Source of the DNA: Thermomucor indicae-seudaticae
Lineage: Eukaryota; Mucoromycota; Mucoromycetes; Mucorales; Lichtheimiaceae
Length of the DNA stretch: 33,085 nt
Direction: 5' to 3'
Assembly (NCBI GenBank): GCA_000787465.1
Contig: JSYX01000104.1
Span: forward strand, 1-33,085
Shown here: positions 11,176-22,696 of the stretch, piece by piece
Layout: every line of letters starts with the position of its first letter
Position numbering within the stretch: position 1 is the stretch's first letter
The notes under the pieces: generated by a model
What the model saw: only the letters and a program-made list of their open reading frames with translations
What the model was told of the DNA's origin: nothing
The model's database searches: none
Program-made: the position numbers and the translations under genes

Positions 11176-11560
11176 ACTCCCATCCATTTTTCACACTTTA
11201 AAAGAAGATTATAATAACTGTGCAAATAGCTTTAAAATTTTCTTTTTTGCAGCCTCGATTAACATACCACATAAATCTACTTGCTCTCGTTTCTGGTCTG
11301 ATCGCATAACAATCATTTCGTGGAAAATGTTTACTGTACAAGATCTTCGTCAAGCGCTGACGAACTGGAGCAGATCTTAGATGCCGTTGCAGTCTTGCCT
11401 TCATACAACTTCTTGGACCGACACCAGCACAAAAGGAGTGACTATGCTAAATGCTCGGATTGCAATTTGTTCCAAAAAACAAAAACAACACAACTCTCCG
11501 TTGCTATATACTTCTTTAATGAATGAATATAGAATCAGATACAAAATGCATTTGATATCG
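11176..11560. other. Convergent 3' flanks of ZW10 and GPC1
   Basis: A 385-bp gap between two stop codons facing each other. It is A/T-rich after 11190. I see no gene or clear AATAAA; it presumably holds both 3' UTRs. Confidence 0.5.
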
Positions 11561-12919
11561 TTATGTTGTCTTGAACTTTTCAGAATCCACTTGGTTGTTC
11601 TTTTGAGCTACTTTCTCCAACTCGTGTACGTATCGCCTTGCAAACACCTCAATGTAAAAGCTGGCTCCGTTGAAGATGCTCACGGTAAACATGACCATCA
11701 GGAACACGGTGTTGAGCCAAAAGTAGCGGTACAAGAAATAGGTGGGGATTGTGGTGAGGACGTTGTAAAGGAGCTGCAACAGCATGAACATGTATATCTT
11801 GTATTTTGGACCGAACACAAAGGACGCGCGCTGAATGATACCTCGACGACCGTTCGTGTCATTCAAGAGCCACGAGTATGAAGTAAGGCGGAGACCAGAT
11901 TCGACCTTTTCGCGTTGACGGACAATGATGAAAATGAAATAAAGAGTCTGCCAAACCAGATAGGCAATGGTCGAATACAAGAGTGTCTGCCTGAAGCTAA
12001 TCGTCGATCCGACCTCAGCCACAGCTGGGAAACGAGTGTCACGATAGTCGGAGGAGGCCACTGTACAATTCGAGGATTGGAGTTCGGGTAACCATCGGAC
12101 GGTGTATGTCACTAATGCCGGGAATATATGGATAAAGACTGAGGTTACTTTGTCAAGCGAATGAAAAACCAGAGAGTTTCGCCTAAATTGGTTGGTGAGA
12201 TAAATTTTCCGAGTTAGCGGCGCATATGATTTCTTTAGATGTGATCGACGTTACCATGTGATGATTGCCCAGGCAACGGGCCCATTGGTCAGGCAGTAGG
12301 TGGCTAAGAAGAGTGACGATGATGACGGGAAACACCATATGTAAAGCAGTGTCATGGCGTTCACAAAGTAGCAAAGATCAAAAATGAAATAGTGCCAGTT
12401 CTTGACTTTGTAAATGAGATACCGCAGAGATATTAGGTAAAAGGACAGTATGGTGTAGTACACAGGGATCCATGTGGGTAACCTTGCCGCAAGGGCCGGG
12501 GAAATGCATGCATTCCCAACACCAACGACAAAGGATATCTTATCGCGCAATTGAACGGTCTTTGCGTCCCGATTTATGCGTTCATTGATGGTATCAAAAT
12601 GTTTCCGCAGGTGCGCCTCGATGCTGGCGCGACGTTTTTCCAGTCGAGAAGTCTGTATCCGGAGCCGCTCTTTGGTCTTGTTTGTCCATTCGCTTGACCG
12701 TGCTCTGAACTCGCGTTGCTTCTCGTTGAGTTGCCGAGTCACTTGTTCAAGAGCAGCGGAAAGCATGTCGATTGTGTCAAAATCGCTTGAAGACACGAGG
12801 TCAGCAGCAGACCAGCTGTCAATTAGATCCAAATCTTGCTCAAAGTCGAGACTGTCATCGCTTGTACTGCTTGCAGGCGAGCCATTCAATGAAGGAAGTT
12901 CAGTAGGCGTTGCTGTCAT
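11561..12919 (-). CDS. GPC1: Glycerophosphocholine acyltransferase (GPC1 family, DUF2838)
   Basis: Integral membrane enzyme that acylates glycerophosphocholine with acyl-CoA to give lysophosphatidylcholine in phosphatidylcholine remodelling (ER). Two exons, 12255-12919 and 11561-12182, separated by a 72-bp intron, give 428 residues. The N-terminal ~110 residues are soluble and highly charged (LNEKQREFRARSSEWTNK, a coiled-coil-like run). The family block DKISFVVGVGN then starts a series of membrane segments, including KNWHYFIFDLCYFVNAMTLL, CLTNGPVAWAIITW/RNSLVFHSLDKVTS, FIHIFPALVTYTVRW and the C-terminal YKIYMFMLLQLLYNVL. The intron interrupts the Trp codon of ITW/RNSLVF, and the join restores the conserved block. 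The start at 12919 (MTATPTELPS) is the only reasonable ATG in frame. Confidence 0.93.
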
Positions 12920-13728
12920 GATTGCAAATGCTCATTCATGACTTTCAGCAAAAAAGCAAATCAGATTTCATGGAACCTTTCCGTGAACACCGTCCCCGAC
13001 TCCAAATTCATGTGACAGTCCCCAAGGGCCTGGGGCTGGTCTGTGACACCTAACCGTGATTATTAGCCCAAGGCTACTTGCATGACCATGTCTTTTGTCG
13101 TTAAAATGAGATACATACAAAAAACTACCATTTAAAGAATATCCTCTCGCATATTCCCAAGCGGAAGCCGGGCAATCCGAGACTGGCTATAAAGACATCC
13201 CGTCATTTTCGTCACGGAAATGGCTGCCATCATATACATGCAATATATGTTTCCATAACGCTCAGCTTTAACAATGTCACAAAACGCAGCAGTATCCCCA
13301 GTTTCTCATGTTGATTTGGGGTCCAGAAGTCGCTTTAACCAGTAATATTAATAAGAATAAAGGGTTACAGAGGCTTGTATACGGGAGTTAGGGGTTAGGG
13401 TTTTTAGGGTTTCCCGGTACGCTAAGTGGCGACAAAATAACCGGATGTATGGAAAAAGATGAAACAAGGCGAATTATAATCGAGTCGTTATCAAGTTCCT
13501 GAGCACAAGCTCGGTGCGGATTGGAATGTAGAATTATATGCTAAACGTTATGGTATCTTCTATAACGCATGCTTCCAGTGTCATGGCTTGTTCTTGGATA
13601 TGCGTTACTGGGTACTACCGAGCCTTGAAGCAGTGCATAAATTTTTTTAAGATTTTGACACTTGTGAGGCCCAGAGAATAATCACTTCGAATAAGTCACT
13701 ACGGCGAGAAATCTCAGATTTGATCGCA
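12920..13728. other. Intergenic stretch upstream of GPC1
   Basis: No coding frame is supported. The GPC1 promoter must lie at its left edge. A telomere-like string (GGTTAGGG, TTTTTAGGGTTT) is at 13388-13412. Otherwise nothing is recognised. Confidence 0.5.
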
Positions 13729-13730
13729 TA

Positions 13731-13906
13731 CAGTACCCGCGCGATATATCGATATTTGATAAATCGATATTCTCGATATACCGATCCACCTCTGGAATCA
13801 CGGATTTGCTTTTTCCAGGCGTATGTATACTTGATATTACGATATTCTTGATATAACGATCGTATTTTTTCGTCACGGACCCTATCGATATATCGCGCGG
13901 CCACTG
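13731..13906. mobile_element. 176-bp Tc1/mariner-type MITE with TA target duplication
   Basis: The element begins CAGTACCCGCGCGATATATCGATA and ends with its imperfect reverse complement, finishing CCACTG. The inner 18 bp of each arm (13737-13754 and 13883-13900) are perfectly complementary, and the arms extend to the tips with two mismatches. It is flanked on both sides by TA (13729-13730 and 13907-13908). CAGT termini with a TA duplication are the signature of Tc1/mariner elements. The interior has two diverged direct copies of a roughly 60-70 bp unit (GATATTCTCGATATACCGATC versus GATATTCTTGATATAACGATC) and no transposase, so it is non-autonomous. Confidence 0.75.
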
Positions 13907-14041
13907 TAGATATGCACTCCGCATCGACTACAAGAATGAAACCGGCAAGAAGAACATATTGTTTTCCATGTCGAGTTTTCTCTATGTTGACTACAAGAAA
14001 ACTTTGTAGAATCCATTTGTACTCTGTATCATTTAGCATCA

Positions 14042-14368
14042 CTGGTGACAGTGAAAGCAGCTCTTCGCCTCCATCTTCGTCTTGGTCTTCCAAGCCTACG
14101 TATCAGTGCCTCCAGCGCTGCTTGGCTGTCTGTAGTTACCATAGTTGCTACATCTGGCTAGGCCAGCTCCTCGTCTACACCCAGTTCATCCGTTCAGACA
14201 GAGAAGGCGTACTCTGCAGTGACCAAGACCTTAAGCACCGCTGAAAGCAGTGCTATTGCGTCTACCACCCCTAAAGCGCAGAACGTGGACAATGCCGCTA
14301 CAGTTCTCACATTTATCGCTACCCTCCTGGCTATTTCGGCCGTCGTTGCTCGCGTTCTCATTGTTTAA
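14042..14368 (+). pseudogene. Damaged C-terminus of a Ser/Thr-rich, GPI-anchor-like protein
   Basis: One frame ending at the stop 14366-14368 encodes a Ser/Thr-rich run (ASSSSTPSSSVQTEKAYSAV, TLSTAESSAIAS) and then a hydrophobic tail (AATVLTFIATLLAISAVVARV), the pattern of fungal GPI-anchored wall proteins. A TAG at 14159-14161 interrupts it, and upstream the Ser-rich sequence (SESSSSPPSSSW) continues in another frame, so an indel plus a nonsense change is the simplest reading. A very short intron (14132-14161, 30 bp, GT-AG) could remove the TAG, but it would not fix the frame change near 14100. No signal peptide or start is evident. The MITE lies just upstream. Confidence 0.4.
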
Positions 14369-14498
14369 ACACAATAATTATCCCTTTACTCTCTTATTCC
14401 TGATGATTTACAAATACTTGAATTGTCTTTAACAAGCGCATGGTATATGTTACAGTGGGTGGTTACTGGACTGTACAATTGCTGATGGGAAGACCTAG

Positions 14499-15371
14499 CT
14501 ACAACAATCCGTCGTTTCGGAAAAGCATCATGTACTGGTAGCCCGTGTGCGCCGTCGTAAACTCATGATTGCTTAATCCAACCGCTTCGTAATTATATTC
14601 ATATTCACAAGAAAGCTGAGCACCTGCTGGTACCACTGATTCCACAAATTCATGGAGTATGTCAGTAGCGACATTAGGAGCTGAGCAGGGATGATAGGTA
14701 ATCTATTGAACAAAAGGCGTCCATTCAATGGGTTGAACTTTATGATACTGCATGTCACTATTTACCTCTAGCAGCAACCCTTTGTAGGCTGATCTGATCA
14801 ATATATTAGCTACCCGAAGGGTAAAATCACCAATTTCGTAGCTTGTACCCTTAACGAAACATAAATCAGTAAACTATATGAACCCCTCCCAATAAGTTCG
14901 GGCCATACCTCTATCGCCACACTTTGTCGCAACTGCCATAGATTCTTTAACCGTGACAGGATAATTTCTAACTCCTTTTCAGCCTCGACAACCACACTGC
15001 CGTCTACCATGCAATACACTTGTCCTGGCTGCTGAGCCAGTGAGACTTGGTACATGAATTTGGTGTCTTTAGGAAGTACTGCTGGTTGTTGTTGCTGAAT
15101 CTGGAGTTGCGATTTGACTTGCCGCGAGCTGCCCTGACTGACATCTCTATATACTTTAAACCCAAGCGACCAGGGGCCTGTATTCTTGCCATGCAGCCTT
15201 TTCGTGACGCGTTCCGCAATCTGTGTGAAATCGCGCATGCCTGTCGCGTTCTTCCATCGCACCAAACTGCTCTTTTTATTTCTTTTGGTTATTGAGACTC
15301 ATATTAAGATACAAGGCACACCATCCCCAACCCGTTTCTAAAGCAAGTGTATCTTACCAAGTTACAGCCAT
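14499..15371 (-). CDS. MED20: Mediator complex subunit 20 (MED20)
   Basis: Head-module subunit of Mediator, the co-activator between transcription factors and RNA polymerase II; nuclear. Exons (minus strand): 15358-15371, 14909-15266, 14766-14849, 14499-14702; 219 residues, the usual family size. The first exon is only 14 nt (MAVT plus two bases of a Cys codon) and splices to give MAVTCLVRWKNATG, matching the conserved MED20 N-terminus. Further conserved pieces are GPWSLGFKVYRD, TKFMYQVSLAQQPGQVYCMV, GTSYEIGDFTLRVANIL and VATDILHEFVESVVP. Without the tiny first exon the frame has no ATG at the right place, so this start is well supported. It is divergent from PUS7; the start codons are 88 bp apart. 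Confidence 0.93.
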
Positions 15372-15459
15372 GCTTCTCTACAAGGCGAACGAGAAAAGAC
15401 GGAGGGAGTGCACAGGGCGGAGAGAACCCGCCCAATCAGTGGCTTAGAGAATTGCATGA
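15372..15459. promoter_or_regulatory. Short divergent promoter region of MED20 and PUS7
   Basis: 88 bases lie between the MED20 ATG (minus) and the first PUS7 ATG in frame (plus; a second candidate is at 15505). No TATA box is visible. A shared bidirectional promoter is inferred. Confidence 0.45.
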
Positions 15460-18260
15460 ATGGTCCTTTTGGTCCCGCGCAATTCAAACTTTCGACTGCC
15501 AGCAATGGGGAACATTTTCTCAAGGGCAGTTCGAAGCGAGTCGGTGCTCGGCAAGCGAGACTCAGACCGAAATGAAAGTCCTTCAAAACGCCAAAGAACT
15601 GAGAGCCATATTGATTTCGTGACAGAGCGGGAACCACTTGCTGGCATTGTAGCCTATGCGAACCCATCCTTACCAGGTTTCCGCGCCATCATTAAGAACA
15701 GGTAACGGTGGCAACCTAGAAGAAAACATAAAGGAGTCGTGATTTCAGTGGAAGAAATGCTTTCCCTTGTCAAGATCTATTCGAGTTGAGTCGAGTTTCA
15801 CTGAGAACGTTAATTTTTTTGCGCATGGCAGGATGGAAGATTTTATCGTACGCGAAGTCAATTTGGAAGGAGAAGTTGTAACGCTAAGAACTTTGGATGA
15901 CCGTGAAATCCAGCAAAGGGTATGGCTAGGAAACTTAAATGGTTAACGCGGTTAAGCAAAGCTTGAACATTTTTTGGCATAGATTCAAGAACTATATCCC
16001 GTTGTTGATGAGGCCGCCGATTTTGATCGGGAGATTGCGAGCTTATTTAATGAGGATTTTGCAAGGACATTACGCGATTTTCTGGATAGACGGGACGAAA
16101 CAGCCGCCATCACAGTCGAGGTAATGTGAATCGAGAGAGTTTTCAATGAACTGTGGCTTTCGTGTCCTCAACGAGGTGGCTTTAGGCCAAGGAAAGGGAA
16201 ACGCGTGTACAATTTTATGCGCTTCTTGATAGACATCTGGGAGAAGATGCTCCTTTAGCGGTCTGTCAGAACGGGATCATCACCGTTTGTTGGCCCAATG
16301 ATGAATCCCAACCGAGAGGTAAGTGTATACGTCGGTGGCAATCAATCCAAAGGGCTTACTCATTGCTTGTATAGGTGAAGGCTTACCTGTGGATTACAGT
16401 AAGCTAGGTGGTGATTATCTTCAGTGCAACGTGTACAAGTCGGGGATGGACACCATGACGGCAGTGAGCAGAATCTCTAGCATTACAAGGTTTGTATATC
16501 TCCAAAAACACGCACATAGATAAACTAGCTCTCTAACGATCGGATCATAGGATACCAGAACGTAGAATAAGCTATGCTGGCACAAAGGATGCGCGGGCTG
16601 TTACTGTGCAATCTATGACGATTTTCAATGGCCACCCTCGGAATATCGCGAAAGCTAAAGAGACCCTACAGAAATGTGGTATATACATAGGTGACTTTCA
16701 GTAAGTTGAGGAAATATGCGAAAAGAAGTGAATGTATGCTCAGGACTGCGTGCGGATTAGGTACGTCCCTCAGGGTTTGAGATTAGGAGATCTGGCAGGA
16801 AACCGGTTTTCCATTGTGCTGCGGTAAATACATGCACGACTTGGGAAAAAGCAAAGAATGAAAGAAACAAGTACGAGTGATGGTCCTTAGGGACGTGAAA
16901 GGCGCAACGGAGCAACAGATTACAGATTCACTGGAATCCCTGCGGTCAAACGGATTCATTAATTACTTTGGAATGCAGCGGTTTGGAACAAGCGCTATCA
17001 TGACTCACGAAGTCGGTCGCGAAATCTTGAAAAGGAACTATGAGGAAGCTGTCAATCTGATCCTGAAACCACGTGCTGGAGGTACTCGATTACTTCCCGT
17101 ACCTTTCCTTCTTTTTTCACACTTTAGATAACTAATGGCTGGTCACCTGTAGATCGCGATGATTTCAAGGCAGCCCGGAAACGTTGGGAAGAGACACATG
17201 ACCCGAAGTCTTGCATATCGCTGTTTCCAAAGCGTGCTAAACCAGAAAAATCTATCCTCAGGGCACTGATTAAAGTGCCTAACGATTATAAACAAGCGAT
17301 TCACGCGGTAAGTTTGAGAAGAATAACAGCTAGAGAATTTTGGCTAAATAAGAGGCAGCTTCCGCACAATTTTCAAACTCTATACATGCACGCCTACCAA
17401 TCATACGTCTGGAACGTAATCGTCTCTGAACGCGTCAAGCGATTTGGATGTGATAAACCTCTCGTGGGCGACTTGGTGTTAGAAGAGGTTCCTGAGATAA
17501 CTTCCAGGGCCCGAAATACTGTTGATGATGCAGGTCGACGGAACCCGCTCTTGGTAAGCATTAAGGACTGGTAAGTATTAGGATTATCATTGACCACCGA
17601 TTTGACTTGCATCGTTTAGAGAAAAAAGCCGAAAGTTCTTTCAGAAGAGGACTTGCATAAATATACAATAATGGATGTCGTATACCCTGTGCCTGGAAGT
17701 TCTACTAAATATCCTGAGAACGAAATAGGAGCACTATACAAAGAACTATTGGGTAAAAAAATTTTACATGCGTACATTAGTCGACAGGGACTAAGAGCAC
17801 TGTAGAACAAGACGGCATCCGTTTCACCAAGACCGCCAGAGGGAATAAAGCTTTGAAGTAAGCTGGGGTATGCAGAATGTAAAAAAAATCTTACTCATTC
17901 TTTGATGTACTAGATCTTTGAAGGGCGATTATCGCCCAATGTTGGCGAAACCCGAAAACTTGACATATGCACTTAAGCGATATAACGATCCTCTTGCGCA
18001 ACTGTTTAATACAGATTTGGATTATATCCGTGGCGCTCCTGAGCCATCCGAAATCCCTGGTAAGTGAGCTAGTATAAAGGAACAGTCTTATGGCTGTAAT
18101 AACTTTTCCGATAGACGGCAAGTATCTGGCACTGAAACTCGAGTTCACATTGCAATCGAGCCAGTACGCAACAATGGCACTGAGAGAGGTTCTGCGCTGC
18201 GACACGTCAAAAGCGTTCCAAGAACAGCTTGGCCATTTGGACCAAGACGGTTTAGAGTGA
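15460..18260 (+). CDS. PUS7: Multisubstrate pseudouridine synthase PUS7 (TruD family)
   Basis: Converts uridine to pseudouridine in tRNA, U2 snRNA and some mRNAs; mainly nuclear. I infer 14 exons: 15460-15701, 15832-15919, 15983-16120, 16186-16318, 16375-16489, 16551-16700, 16761-16823, 16891-17081, 17153-17307, 17353-17553, 17620-17752, 17788-17857, 17914-18059, 18115-18260; 656 residues. The N-terminal leader has basic stretches (KRDSDRNESPSKRQR). The catalytic motif ISYAGTKDARAVTVQ (Asp about 252) is intact. TruD-domain blocks include GLRLGDLAGNRFSIVLRD, GFINYFGMQRFGT, LYMHAYQSYVWN, DVVYPVPGS and KYPENEIGALYKELLG. The start is either 15460 or 15505 (MGNIFSRAV). The intron at 17753-17787 is only 35 bp. 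Confidence 0.95.
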
Positions 18261-21200
18261 TACTTATATGGAATTAAAATAACTTCTGCTGTTCCCCTTG
18301 CTTGCTTCAGAAAAAATGAGCCTCTCGGCTTCCTTCTACGTCATCTTCAGCCCCTGCTGAGAATAGCAGCTCAGGGTAACGAAAAAAAAGTACTCTAACG
18401 ACTTCCAAAGAAAAAAACGACTAATCCATAGGCTCAAATACCGAAGTTGCTCTCAGAAGTGCATAAAGAACGGAAAACGCGTTCGCATCTTTGACGCACT
18501 TCACGATCTATGTTTACTGCGATAGCCATTGCAAAGTTGTTTTGCCAGAAACTTGCAGGGCTTACCGGTTTATCTTGGCTTCACAAGATAGATCTGTGAG
18601 TCTGAAAAGCCCTTGTCAGGGCAGGCACATTATTTCCGGCGGGTCTGTAGTTGGCAAAACAAATAGAAAAGACGATAAAGGCATATCCAGAACACAGTAT
18701 GTCACTGTCGTCCAGATCTTTTTTCTCCTCTAAGGCCCAAGAATTTTGTTCTAGGAGAGAATAAATAATTTTTTCCAATAAGCAAAACCATGACGATGGC
18801 CTTCACCATGGGTCCACGGGTCACTTTAGGGTCTATCGTTGACCAAGTTTCGCCACCATACCCATGGCACATTTTGCTTGTATGATATCCGTCTATGCAA
18901 AGGGCAACTGCTTTTCTTGCGAAAATCTGTCTAAATGTCTATAATCTGGCGTCAGCATGTATTGGGGGGAATTTTGCATGTTAGTAAGGGCCCCATAGAC
19001 CGACAAATCATGACTAGCAGGACGTATTCGTTATCAGATCGGCTTGACGAGCAGTAGCCATTGGAGTGCAGCAAGAACTTGGAAGAGCCGCAGTCGTAAG
19101 ACAAAATAGAAGCGCACAAGAACAAGCGGTTATCCCACTTTAACATGGGGACAGTGGTCGATATCCGTATCCGTCAGTAGCGGATATTATGAAAAAATAT
19201 ATGTCCTTTATAGCAAAAGCAACGATAAGTATAGCCGAATGGGGTATGCGTATCAGTTCTTGATAAACTGTGTGAAGATCATGCACGAAAGTTCCGTAAA
19301 TCAAGACTACGGGATGAAGGGATGTGAGCACCTTTCAGTATAACGGACAAGAACTTCATGTCTCGGTATATAGTACGTGAGCTGCTGTGAGTGCTAACGA
19401 ATCGAACAAGTTGCATGGTGCCACGCCTGGCAAGCGGAATATCATTCTGACCTGATCCAACGTCTTCTGTTGGTCCATCTTACGATATAACCACAGAATG
19501 TGTACTCTTCATAACTTGGAATCCTGTGTTTCATAGTGAGACTTTCCAAAAGACTTCTGGAAGCAAACAGGGGAGCGAGGCCAGTAAAGGCTCGAGGATA
19601 TTAGGGCGGCCCGTGCGGAGGCGGTCCTTGCATTTTTATTGAGCATCTCCTGCCTGCGCTCCGTGGATCATCCGTGCTCTTCCTTCCTTTTCCCGTGCAG
19701 AAATGCATATTTTTTCCGATAAGCACGGTCCTCTAGTTCATCCCGCTCCAAGCCTCCCTCCCTTTGCTTCGATTGGCACGAAATAGCGCGGAATTGTATA
19801 GTATCGCAAGTCAGGGACCTCGAAAGTTAAGCGACCCAATAGACGCTAGTATAGGATCGAGCTCTGAGTGTGAGAAGTAAATGCAATCCGGAGAGAACGC
19901 AATCTTTATGTTCTTTTACAGGCTATGCGACGTACACCCTTGGCTGTTATGGGTTCTGGAGATATCCGAGCGTTCTAGGGAGAACGTTATGTAATGCGCC
20001 ATCCTTTCCTCCCACACTTTGCATCGGGTAAAATGTATTGTCCCTAGCACGCGTGCATCCTAATTTCTGTACAGCGTGCCTTGGGCAGCAGTCTTCCAGC
20101 CTCCAGAGGGGATAACGGAGTTCAAGCAGAGGGCCACTTGTAACGCTAGTGGATTAGGCAAGAGAGTATCGGCATTGGTCAAGAAGCCGATGCAGCAGCA
20201 AAACAATACAGCGAGGCGATACACCGAAAGAAAAAAGCTGATGGCATGTGTCGTTCCCAACTATGTAGTGGATAAGAAGCCAAGCGCTATGCTCACTCAA
20301 TATCTACTTGGCCTTTCCAAGAGCTAAATGCAATCTTGTCCACCAGCAGCTTACGGCTAGTGCGAAGCTGTTAGCTGTCTATCTGTGCATTACATAATAA
20401 TAGCCATCGATGCCCCATCTCCCATTCTCGGACGCCCAGGTCTCTTCTCGCATGGGGATCCCTTCTGTCTGTGGCCTTTACGGATTACTGAAAGACCCAC
20501 TCTGCATGAAAGAAGGAAGCAAGATTCCCAAACCTGGAGCGGTCCGGAACAAATCAGTCATTCCCGAAAGGTCTTTGGTCTGTGGTTATTGTTTGGCAAA
20601 GCATGTCTGTTTGGGTAATGTTGTCATGGCGTTATTGTTTTCCACTGTTACCATCTTGACAAGACTGTTGTTCTGACGGCATTGACAACTGTGCTACCGG
20701 AATATTGTCGAGTAATTGGGCGTGCGACCCTTGTATCGAATGCCGAAATGAATTCTTTCCACGTTACATGGAAGACCGGGTTTTGACGAGCCTCAAGGTT
20801 GCTCCGTGTGCTTTACGGATGTGACCTTATATGCATAGCAAATCCGTCGTCGGCAAAACAGCAAGAATATGGAAATAAAGACAAATGAGCGCTAAGCAGG
20901 TTACCGAAAGGAAAAGAATAGAAGAAGCCTCGAGATATTATGTTGGTCATATCAATGGTATAGGAAGTTCATGTCAATGGTATAAGAAGTTCAAGCATAG
21001 GACTTGCTCTGAATGATTTGATACATAGGCGAATACATGGATATGCTTGTTGACCACATTACTGCGAAGACTGCCATATTTAGGCATCCATGTGGAGATG
21101 AGGATTCAAAACGTTTCGTGCTAGAATGATGCCTCCCAAGCAAGTCAATAAAGAACGCGAACATAAGGCATCTCCTTCGAAAAGTCTCTTCAGCGACGTT

Positions 21201-22558
21201 GTGATTGAGGATGTATCTTGTAAAGGTTTCAAGACTGTTGATTTAGATTGGGATTTTCATAATAACAATAGAATCTGACTTATTTTGACAGTGCACTTGT
21301 CTATCCTACATACGGATCATACTACACTGCCAGATCGAGGGGAATGTGGCTCAAGCGGAAACGCAGACGATTGATTCTGTTGCAGCATTCCATTATGATC
21401 GTCTCCTTCCAAGAAAAAGAGGGCCAAGGACCCTAGTTTGTCTTTTCCTCCTAACATCCCCGTGCCCCTGCAGCAGTCGCTTAACAATGATCAGTAACGC
21501 GATCTATCTGAAACCATAACCCGAATGGATGCGCGATGCACAGGCATTCCGGTCCGGGAGTTTTTTGCCCTCCTCAAAACTCTGCGAGTAATACCATGCC
21601 TCCAGTCTATTCAAGAAAGCCAAAAGTTTGTCCTTTTTTCTTCTGCCTTATGTTGCGTCAAACACTCAAGAGGCAATCAAATCTCATAGAGAGCAATTAA
21701 AGAAAGGAAGAAGACTCCCTTCGCTCTGGAAATTGCAGAGAGAGACTTTTCTTTCTTAGTTAGAACATTTTGCTCGTTTCCTTCTCATTTGATGGTTTCT
21801 TGCAGTAGCTTGTAGTGTGTCTTCTTTCTCTGAGCTTTCAGCCGTACACATGGATAAGGGAAAGTCAATTATGCTTTGCATATTTTGCGTGCAAATTCGC
21901 TAACTACTGGAGCTGCATGTCCCTTCATTTAATTTTGCCACGATCCTGTTCGACAGTTTCATGTCGAGCATAATTTCTTTGCAGCATGCTATGCTCTGCC
22001 TTTTCGTTTTGGCTTTTTCCCCTTCTCCAACTCCTACGTAATAATCCGATCGATGATATGGGGCGCTCGTCCCTTTTCCGCCAATCACATCGGCTTTGCC
22101 TCCTAGACGAACTGCATTTGATCCCTTCCTTATCCTCTCTGAAACGAACCAATTCATATCCAGAAAGAGCCGGAAGTAGAACCTAGAAGAATGGCTGGTA
22201 TCACGACCCGAGCAACCTCTCTCACCTTCTTCCCAAGGCCCTACATCCTGGGAGGCCGCGGGGGGGGGGAAGGGGGAAATGGAAGATCGTGTTTCTGGTG
22301 CAGGCAAACAGATCGAGCAAAAGGGCTAACTTACACGTACATAAGGTTTTAACTTACTTGTTTTTATTTATTTGTGTTTTCCAAGAGACGTCTATAGAAA
22401 GTAAAGTTTCGTAAACAAAGAACTGATGTCAATACCGAAATAGACACATTCTTATATACGGGCTAAAGAAATATATTTATACTGGTGTATGTGTGTAAGT
22501 TTTACATTGTTGTGTAGTGTCCAAATCAGGAAGCAGTCCCTTTCTCACTTTGGATAAG
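18261..22558. other. 4.3-kb gene-poor stretch
   Basis: No frame here shows family resemblance or a good exon chain. The longest frames (minus 21900-22307, 135 codons; plus 20410-20676, 88 codons) are unrecognised. Visible structure: two copies of a 20-base unit at 20952-20971 and 20974-20993, and a G-rich run near 22258-22278. It may be the long upstream region of the Myb-like gene at 22697, decayed repeats, or host a non-coding RNA; the sequence alone does not decide. Confidence 0.45.
20952..20993. repeat. Two-copy direct repeat, 22-bp period
   Basis: TCAATGGTATAGGAAGTTCA at 20952-20971 is followed by TCAATGGTATAAGAAGTTCA at 20974-20993, with one difference. Confidence 0.8.
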
Positions 22559-22566
22559 TATAAAAA
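22559..22566 (+). promoter_or_regulatory. TATA box of the Myb-like gene
   Basis: TATAAAAA lies about 130 bases upstream of the ATG at 22697, leaving room for a leader of roughly 100 bases. Confidence 0.5.
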
Positions 22567-22696
22567 GCGCCATTGTGGTCGAATGGGGAAAATCAGTATA
22601 CACTCAACAAAATTTCTTCACTTGATCCACATCGATGCACTTTTCTCTCTTTTGATTTCATCCACTTCTTTGGACATCCGATAACGCTTTCAAGCA

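Noticed and set aside
12530..12539. Second U12-like 5' splice site (ATATCCTTTG) on the minus strand in GPC1
   Set aside because: It lies inside conserved coding sequence (DKISFVVG) that reads straight through, with no U12 branch element or acceptor downstream.
16741..16760. Earlier PUS7 acceptor at CTCAG (16743)
   Set aside because: It shifts the frame into a stop. The ATTAG acceptor at 16760 gives GDFQYVPQGLRLGDL, the family sequence.
18952..19331. Two hydrophobic minus-strand frames that could suggest a membrane protein
   Set aside because: Both are about 63 codons, have no family motif and cannot be joined with convincing splice sites.
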